Source of the DNA: Ruminococcus sp.
Lineage (GTDB): Bacteria > Bacillota > Clostridia > Oscillospirales > Acutalibacteraceae
NCBI GenBank assembly: GCA_022510985.1
Contig: JAFLSL010000017.1
Location: 1-11,139 of the forward strand
Direction of reading: 5' to 3'
Length of the DNA stretch: 11,139 bases
Below the pieces are notes generated by a model. The model was not told the origin of the DNA. It saw only the letters and a program-made list of their open reading frames with translations, and made no database searches. Made by a program: the position numbers and the translations under genes. Positions 6,284-11,139 of this stretch are shown piece after piece (position 1 is the first letter of the stretch; each line of letters begins with the position of its first letter).

Positions 6284-7711
6284 TTATGCCCAGTTTAATG
6301 TATCGTTATAAATGTTGATGTAATCCTGAGCGGAACGCTCCCAGCTGTTGTCGCTCATCATTGCACGCCACATAAGCTGATGCCAGCCTTCGTTATCCTG
6401 AATGCCCCAGAGTGCTCTTCTTACAGCACCCTGTAAATCAGCGGTGTAGTAGTTGGCAAAGGTAAAGCCGTTGCCGTAGCCGTCAGCACTGTCGAATACA
6501 GAGTCCTTAAGTCCTCCTGTTTCACGAACTACGGGGATTGTACCGTAACGCAAAGCTATCATCTGCGAAAGTCCGCAAGGCTCCATCTTAGAAGGCATAA
6601 GGAATATATCGGCACCCGAGTAAATCTTGCGTGCAAGCTCAGGTACAAAGCCCTGACAGAAGCAAAGACGACCCGGATATTTCCACTGCATATCACGGAA
6701 GAACTGCTCGTATTCCTCGTCGCCCGAACCGAGAATTACAAACTGCATATTTTCTGTGTTCATAAGCTCCTCAAGTCCCATACGAACGAGATCCAAGCCC
6801 TTATGCTCAACAAGACGTGTAACCATAGCAACGATAGGAACATCCCATCTCTGCTCAAGGCAAAGACGCTCCTGAAGTTTCTGCTTACAAACTCCCTTAC
6901 CGCTCATATCGTCCTTTGAATAGTTGCAGTAAAGCTGATAGTCGGTTTCGGGGTTGTAGCTTTCAAGGTCAATACCGTTCTTAACTCCGCAAAGCTTATA
7001 GTGACGAAGGTTAAGCTCGTTATAAAGTCCGAAGCTGTACCACGGGTCACGGATTTCAAGTGCATAAGAAGGTGATACCGTAGTAACTCTGACTGCGGTT
7101 TCAATCGCACCCTTAACCATATTGAGCTTACCGTCCATTTCGAGCAGCTTAGTCTCCTCAGCAGGAATACCTACGCACTCGGTGTTAACCTCCCAGCCGT
7201 ACATTCCCTGATACTGAATGTTATGAATAGTAAAGATATTTTTAATGTTAGCATACCACGGATTCTTCGAGTAGAAAAGATAGTAATAGGTCGGAACCAA
7301 CGCGGTCTGCCAGTCGTTTGTATGAATAATATCGGGATGGAAGTCGATATACGGCAGCATTTCGAGAATAGCTCTTGAGAAGAACGCAAATCTCTCCGCG
7401 TCATCGTATGAGCCGTAAAGTGTTCCACGCTTAAAGTAATACTCGTTGTCGAGAAAATAGTATGTGCAGTCATTCCATCTTGCCCAGAAAAGTCCGCAGT
7501 ACTGATGTCTCCAGGCAACGGGAACGGTAAAGTTGGCGATAAAATTCATTTGATTTTTGAGGTCCTGCGGAATTGTTCCGTAAAGCGGCATAACAATTCG
7601 GCAATCCTGACCTTTTCGGCACAGAGCATGGGGGAGAGAGCCTGCTACGTCGGCAAGTCCGCCCGAGCCTGCAAAGGGATTGGCCTCAGATGTACAGTAA
7701 AGTATTCTCAT
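6284..7711 (-). CDS. glgA: glycogen synthase, ADP-glucose type (GT5)
   Basis: A 475-residue retaining glycosyltransferase that transfers glucose from ADP-glucose to the non-reducing end of an alpha-1,4-glucan in the cytoplasm. It has the GT-B fold, with an N-terminal GT5 catalytic domain (about 1-240) and a C-terminal GT1-type domain (about 290-455). Marks are MRILYCTSEANPF..GGLADVAGSLP, HTNDWQTALVP (130-140), IHNIQYQG (162-169), TVSPSYALEI, VTRLVEHKGLDL (R299 and K304 align with R300/K305 of E. coli GlgA), MPSKMEPCGLSQMIALRYGT (E377 at the catalytic position) and VRETGGLKDSV. Length is close to E. coli's 477. The nucleotide-sugar lysine of the usual KTGGL motif (K15 in E. coli) is replaced by G15 in AGSGGL. 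The start ATG at 7709-7711 has an ideal Shine-Dalgarno. It is last in the operon, 13 nt after glgD. Confidence 0.97.
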   Translation of the reverse strand: MRILYCTSEANPFAGSGGLADVAGSLPHALCRKGQDCRIVMPLYGTIPQDLKNQMNFIANFTVPVAWRHQYCGLFWARWNDCTYYFLDNEYYFKRGTLYGSYDDAERFAFFSRAILEMLPYIDFHPDIIHTNDWQTALVPTYYYLFYSKNPWYANIKNIFTIHNIQYQGMYGWEVNTECVGIPAEETKLLEMDGKLNMVKGAIETAVRVTTVSPSYALEIRDPWYSFGLYNELNLRHYKLCGVKNGIDLESYNPETDYQLYCNYSKDDMSGKGVCKQKLQERLCLEQRWDVPIVAMVTRLVEHKGLDLVRMGLEELMNTENMQFVILGSGDEEYEQFFRDMQWKYPGRLCFCQGFVPELARKIYSGADIFLMPSKMEPCGLSQMIALRYGTIPVVRETGGLKDSVFDSADGYGNGFTFANYYTADLQGAVRRALWGIQDNEGWHQLMWRAMMSDNSWERSAQDYINIYNDTLNWA

Positions 7712-7719
7712 TTGTATAT

Positions 7720-7726
7720 CCTCCTT
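7720..7726 (-). promoter_or_regulatory. glgA Shine-Dalgarno fused to the glgD stop codon
   Basis: The - strand reads TAAGGAGG: the TAA stop of glgD (7725-7727) shares its two A's with the AAGGAGG ribosome binding site of glgA. Spacing to the glgA ATG is 8 nt. Ribosomes ending glgD therefore stop on the glgA initiation site, which favours reinitiation and coupled expression. Confidence 0.85.
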
Positions 7727-8831
7727 AGTTAATTACAGATTTCTTTTCAATATGAATAGGATACGAGTCAGCACCCGCCATCGCTTTCCCCGATGCAATT
7801 TCAACATCTTTGTCAATGATAAGGTAGTTTAAGTTGCAGTTCTCACCGATTTCGGTATCCTGCATAATAATGCAGTTGCTTACCTTAGCACCTTTAGCGA
7901 TATGAACGCCCTTAGAGATTACGCAGTTCTCAACTTCGCCCTCAATAAAACATCCCTGAGATACGAGCGAGTTTTTAACTTTGCTTGTCAATCCGTATTT
8001 ACACGGAGCGTCATCTCTGACCTTTGTGAGAATCGGTCTGTCGGTCTGGAAAAGTTCCTTTCTGAGTTCCCAATTCATAAGTTTCATATTGAATTTATAG
8101 TATTCGTTCATCGAGCTGATTATCGCACAAGTGCTCGGACATTCATACGCGAACACGGTGTACTCGTCTACCCACTTCTGAATAAGACGCATAAAGTCAA
8201 GTTCGTTTTCACTTATAGCTTTATTAATAAGGCTTAGGAAAAGTTCTTTTTTCATAAGCAGAGTTCCGAGGTATATGTTAGCTTCACCTGTAATATTCGG
8301 CTGAATGAAAACCTTTTCAACCTTTCCGATATTGTCGTGCTTAATCGTCATCGGAGTCAGCTTTTCCGGAACATCCATATGCTTATAAACTAATGTGATA
8401 TCAGCGTTGTTAACAGAATGAAGATAGAAAAGCTCCGAGAAATCTACGTTAAATATTACGTTGCTTTCCGAAATGAGAACATAGTTCTCGTCAGCGTCCT
8501 CAAAATATCCTCTCAGTTGATAAAGCGTTTCAACTTTATTTGAAAAGCTTACGCCTGCGTACGGAGGAAGAATTGTAATTCCGCTTCTCTTTTTGGATAA
8601 GTCCCACGCGGAGCCTGAGCCGATATGATCCATAAGCGACATAAATCCGCTTTTTGCAACGATGCCCACATTGTTGACATTTGAGTTTGCGAGGTTAGAT
8701 AAAACGAAGTCAATCATTCTGTATTTTCCGCCGATTGGAACAGATGCGGTTGTGCGGTGAGCGGTTAGCTCTGTTAAAGTTGTTTCACAGGAATTTGAAA
8801 AAATTAATCCTAATACGTCATTACTTTTCAT
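7725..8831 (-). CDS. glgD: GlgD, non-catalytic subunit of ADP-glucose pyrophosphorylase
   Basis: A 368-residue homologue of GlgC: nucleotidyltransferase-like domain (about 1-240), then a left-handed beta-helix of hexapeptide repeats (about 280-360, for example CFIEGEVENCVISKGVHIAKGAKVSNCIIM). It keeps the fold signature VPIGGKYRMIDFVLSNLANS (31-50). The catalytic elements are lost: the GGxGxRL nucleotide loop is replaced by FSNSCETTLTEL, and SGDH with the catalytic Asp becomes SESN (121-124, Asp to Ser). This is the known pattern of Firmicutes GlgD, which pairs with GlgC in a heterotetramer and raises its activity or changes its regulation. It starts 3 nt after the glgC stop, so the two subunits are translationally coupled. 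The start at 8829-8831 is fixed by the Shine-Dalgarno GGAGGT in the glgC tail. Confidence 0.93.
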   Translation of the reverse strand: MKSNDVLGLIFSNSCETTLTELTAHRTTASVPIGGKYRMIDFVLSNLANSNVNNVGIVAKSGFMSLMDHIGSGSAWDLSKKRSGITILPPYAGVSFSNKVETLYQLRGYFEDADENYVLISESNVIFNVDFSELFYLHSVNNADITLVYKHMDVPEKLTPMTIKHDNIGKVEKVFIQPNITGEANIYLGTLLMKKELFLSLINKAISENELDFMRLIQKWVDEYTVFAYECPSTCAIISSMNEYYKFNMKLMNWELRKELFQTDRPILTKVRDDAPCKYGLTSKVKNSLVSQGCFIEGEVENCVISKGVHIAKGAKVSNCIIMQDTEIGENCNLNYLIIDKDVEIASGKAMAGADSYPIHIEKKSVIN

Positions 8832-8834
8832 CTT

Positions 8835-10031
8835 TTAAACCTCCATATCCTTATCAATCATAGCCTTAGGAGGTACTACAACGTTATCTCCGATTTTAAG
8901 GTTATCGCCGATAACGGTTACGCCCCAGTCGTCGCGGTTTTCAACGTCGCTCGGATTAGCACCGACTACGGCGTTCTTTCCGATAACGGAGTTTTCCGCA
9001 ACAATGGCGAATTCAACTTTTGCACCGTCCTCGATTACTGCTCCGGGCATAATAATCGACGAGTTTACGGTCGCCCCTTTTCCGATTGTAACACCGGCGA
9101 AAAGTATTGAGAACTCAAGGTCGCCGTTTACATTACAACCGTCTGCGATTAATGAATTCTGAATTGAAACTCCGTCAGCTATGTAATGCGGAGGCATCAT
9201 CGGGTTGCGTGAATATACATTGTTGAGGTCAAGAGCAACATTCGGGTCGAGAAGATCCATATTAGCTTCCCAAAGGCTGTCGATAGTTCCGACATCTTTC
9301 CAATATCCTTCGAACGGATATGCAAACATTCTCTCGCCGGCATTTAACATTGCGGGAAGAACGTTTTTACCGAAATCGTTTGAAGAATCCGGGTCGTTAG
9401 CATCGTCAATAAGATATTTTCTAAGCTCCTTCCAGCTGAAAATATAAATTCCCATTGACGCGTTTGTGCTCTTTGGATGCTCAGGTTTCTCGTCAAATTC
9501 GTAAATCGAGCCGTCCTCGTTAGTGTTTAAAATTCCGAAACGAGATGCCTCTTCTTTAGGAACATCAATAGCAGCAATAGTACACGCCGCCTTGTTCTTT
9601 TTATGGAACTCAAGCATTTCGTTGTAATCCATTTTGTAAATATGGTCACCCGAAAGGATAAGCACATAATCGGGATTGTACCTGTCGATATAGCTGATAT
9701 TCTGATAAATTGCGTTAGCCGTTCCCGAATACCAGTCCGCACCGCCTAAAGCCTCATAGGGGCTTAAGCAGTTTGCACCGGAATGCATACCATCAAGATC
9801 CCACGGCTGACCGTTGCCGATGTACTCGTTAAGCACCAAAGGCTGATATTGTGTGAGAATGCCTACAGCCTCAATTCCGGAGTTTACGCAGTTTGAGAGA
9901 GGAAAATCTATAATTCTGTACTTTCCGCCGAAAGGAACCGCAGGCTTAGCGAGCTTTTTTGTAAGAACTCCGAGTCTTGAGCCCTGTCCTCCTGCGAGAA
10001 CCATAGCCACAACCTTTTGTTTAGGTATCAT
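8835..10031 (-). CDS. glgC: glucose-1-phosphate adenylyltransferase, catalytic subunit
   Basis: A 398-residue ADP-glucose pyrophosphorylase that makes ADP-glucose and pyrophosphate from ATP and glucose-1-phosphate, the first committed step of bacterial glycogen synthesis. The nucleotidyltransferase domain carries [36 protein letters not shown] (12-47), [10 protein letters not shown] (127-136, D129 at the catalytic position), FDEKPEHP (179-186, K182 at the glucose-1-phosphate site), SMGIYIF and [18 protein letters not shown] (244-261). The C-terminal left-handed beta-helix (about 290-395) has hexapeptide repeats ending [16 protein letters not shown]. All active-site elements are intact, unlike the neighbouring GlgD. 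The ATG at 10029-10031 has a Shine-Dalgarno GGAGGTCA at 10036-10043. The gene lies 33 nt after glgB with no terminator between, so it belongs to the same operon. Confidence 0.97.
   Translation of the reverse strand: MIPKQKVVAMVLAGGQGSRLGVLTKKLAKPAVPFGGKYRIIDFPLSNCVNSGIEAVGILTQYQPLVLNEYIGNGQPWDLDGMHSGANCLSPYEALGGADWYSGTANAIYQNISYIDRYNPDYVLILSGDHIYKMDYNEMLEFHKKNKAACTIAAIDVPKEEASRFGILNTNEDGSIYEFDEKPEHPKSTNASMGIYIFSWKELRKYLIDDANDPDSSNDFGKNVLPAMLNAGERMFAYPFEGYWKDVGTIDSLWEANMDLLDPNVALDLNNVYSRNPMMPPHYIADGVSIQNSLIADGCNVNGDLEFSILFAGVTIGKGATVNSSIIMPGAVIEDGAKVEFAIVAENSVIGKNAVVGANPSDVENRDDWGVTVIGDNLKIGDNVVVPPKAMIDKDMEV
8839..8844 (-). promoter_or_regulatory. glgD Shine-Dalgarno inside the last codons of glgC
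   Basis: GGAGGT (8839-8844) is part of the final glgC codons (ATG GAG GTT TAA, encoding Met-Glu-Val-stop) and stands 7 nt before the glgD ATG. The glgD ribosome binding site is thus cleared only as glgC translation ends, which is expected to couple production of the two subunits. Confidence 0.8.
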
Positions 10032-10064
10032 TTTTTGACCTCCGTATAATTTATATTAAGATTA

Positions 10065-11139
10065 TTATTTGTTTATTTTTAAAGGATTTTTAAAAATTTT
10101 CTTTGCGTGAGCTTTTTTAGCAACCTTTTTCTTTTCGACCTTTTCCTTAACGGGACGCTCAAGTTTTTCCCTGAGTTTTATAAAGCTTACGGACAGCGGC
10201 GGAATTTTAATTTTAATCGCCTGGTTATATCCGTGAATTGCTATATCGACTGTCTTAATTCCTTTTCCGTTGCTAACTCCGCTACCGCCGTAACGCGGGT
10301 CGTCAGAATTGAACACCTCGTCATAAATTCCGTATTCGGGAACACCGATATAATAATTTTCGTGAGAAGTCGGCTGGAAGTTGCATAGCACAATTAGCTC
10401 CTCGCCGTTTTTGGCAATTCTTCTGAATGCTATAATGCTCTTTGTATAGTCGTCGTGATGAATCCAGTTAAAGCCTTCCCAATTAAAGTCAACCTCGTAA
10501 AGCGGCTTGTTTTCCAGATAGAATCGGTTTATATCTCGGTAGAAATCGTGGAGCATGCGGTGGTTTTCGTCCGCTAAAATTGCCCAGTCAAGCTCGGAAT
10601 TTGAATCCCATTCCCTTTCCTGACCGATTTCACTTCCCATAAACAAAAGCTTTTTGCCGGGATGTGCTATCATATATGCGATAAATGTGCGTACACAAGC
10701 AAGCTTTTGTGCAGGATCTCCGGGCATTTTATCTATAAGGGAATGCTTTCCGTAAACAACCTCGTCGTGTGATATAGGAAGTATAAAGTTTTCCGAGAAA
10801 GCGTAGAAAAAGCTGAATGTTAAGCTGTCGTGGTTAAACGGCCTCCACAGCGGGTCGAGCGACATATAGTGGAGCATATCGTTCATCCAGCCCATATTCC
10901 ATTTATAGTCAAAGCCGAGTCCGCCCTTGTCAACATCAGCGGAAACGAGAGGCCACGAGGTGCTCTCCTCGGCAATCATCATCACGTCGGGGTGATACAT
11001 ATGAATGGCGGTGTTCATTCTCTTTATAAACTCTACCGCCTCTAAATTCTCCTTGCCGCCGAGCTCGTTTGGGTCCCACTCGCCCTTTGGCCTGTTGTAG
11101 TCGAGATAGAGCATAGACGCAACTGCGTCAACGCGGATT
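10065..11139 (-). CDS. glgB: 1,4-alpha-glucan branching enzyme (3' part)
   Basis: The last 357 codons of a GH13 branching enzyme; the N-terminal part lies beyond the window, and the frame stays open to the edge. GlgB cuts alpha-1,4 chains and re-attaches them through alpha-1,6 links. All three GH13 catalytic residues are present. The nucleophile Asp is in [21 protein letters not shown] (codon 11127-11129), the acid/base Glu in [14 protein letters not shown], and the transition-state Asp in [28 protein letters not shown] and [18 protein letters not shown] are further branching-enzyme marks. The C-terminal all-beta domain follows ([18 protein letters not shown]). After the usual end near SVSFIKLRE comes a lysine-rich tail of about 30 residues. 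It is the first visible gene of the glg operon; the promoter lies outside. Confidence 0.97.
   Translation of the reverse strand, partial: IRVDAVASMLYLDYNRPKGEWDPNELGGKENLEAVEFIKRMNTAIHMYHPDVMMIAEESTSWPLVSADVDKGGLGFDYKWNMGWMNDMLHYMSLDPLWRPFNHDSLTFSFFYAFSENFILPISHDEVVYGKHSLIDKMPGDPAQKLACVRTFIAYMIAHPGKKLLFMGSEIGQEREWDSNSELDWAILADENHRMLHDFYRDINRFYLENKPLYEVDFNWEGFNWIHHDDYTKSIIAFRRIAKNGEELIVLCNFQPTSHENYYIGVPEYGIYDEVFNSDDPRYGGSGVSNGKGIKTVDIAIHGYNQAIKIKIPPLSVSFIKLREKLERPVKEKVEKKKVAKKAHAKKIFKNPLKINK

Noticed and set aside
7902..8237. 111-codon + strand open frame opposite glgD
   Set aside because: It lies wholly inside a well-conserved gene on the other strand with no recognisable domain or ribosome binding site.
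10032..10064. Internal promoter between glgB and glgC
   Set aside because: The 33-nt gap is AT-rich with TATA-like stretches, but I see no matching -35 at proper spacing; this composition is common in spacers of this genome.
1..11139. CRISPR, toxin-antitoxin, phage or insertion sequence
   Set aside because: No direct repeats with spacers, transposase, integrase or paired small genes were seen; the only tandem repeats are the coding LRR units.

Overview
The window looks like chromosomal DNA of a low-to-moderate GC Clostridia species, most likely Ruminococcus or a related member of the Ruminococcaceae/Oscillospiraceae. Three things point there. The order rpsK-rpsD-rpoA-rplQ is typical of Clostridia, whereas Bacillus keeps rpsD elsewhere. 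The ADP-glucose pyrophosphorylase has two subunits, GlgC plus a degenerate GlgD, as in Firmicutes. A BspA-type leucine-rich repeat protein carries the insert (TAWYDNQPEGMVYAGKVAY) that I associate with ruminococcal surface proteins. The genus is an inference; no rRNA gene is present.

Layout. (1) Positions 1-2380, + strand: the end of the alpha/S10-type ribosomal operon, holding the 3' part of rpsK (S11), rpsD (S4, zinc-free form), rpoA and rplQ (L17), closed by a strong intrinsic terminator. (2) 2381-3318, + strand: a single-gene unit with its own promoter encoding a 10-TM EamA/DMT-family transporter. (3) 3316-4392, - strand: an azlC-azlD pair (branched-chain amino acid exporter type) with a 4-nt overlap and an extended -10 promoter. 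It converges on the EamA gene, and both units use one bidirectional hairpin that contains the EamA stop codon. (4) 4409-6197, - strand: a secreted protein with a signal peptide, about 12 BspA-type leucine-rich repeats and two bacterial Ig-like (Big_2) domains, the second with no acidic residue. (5) 6225-11139, - strand: a glycogen synthesis operon in transcription order glgB (5' end outside the window), glgC, glgD, glgA, then a terminator.

The glycogen genes form one pathway. GlgC with GlgD makes ADP-glucose from glucose-1-phosphate and ATP, GlgA adds the glucose to an alpha-1,4 chain, and GlgB introduces alpha-1,6 branches. The tight spacing and Shine-Dalgarno sequences built into the preceding stop regions suggest translational coupling of glgC-glgD-glgA. 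I see no RNA genes, insertion sequences, phage genes or CRISPR, and no gene-free stretch over about 125 bases. I did not find a clearly new biological system. The points most worth a second look are the missing lysine in the GlgA KTGGL motif, the unusually basic C-terminal Ig-like domain of the repeat protein, the lysine-rich GlgB tail, the degenerate GlgD active site, and the absence of the usual ECF/truA/rplM/rpsI cluster after rplQ.
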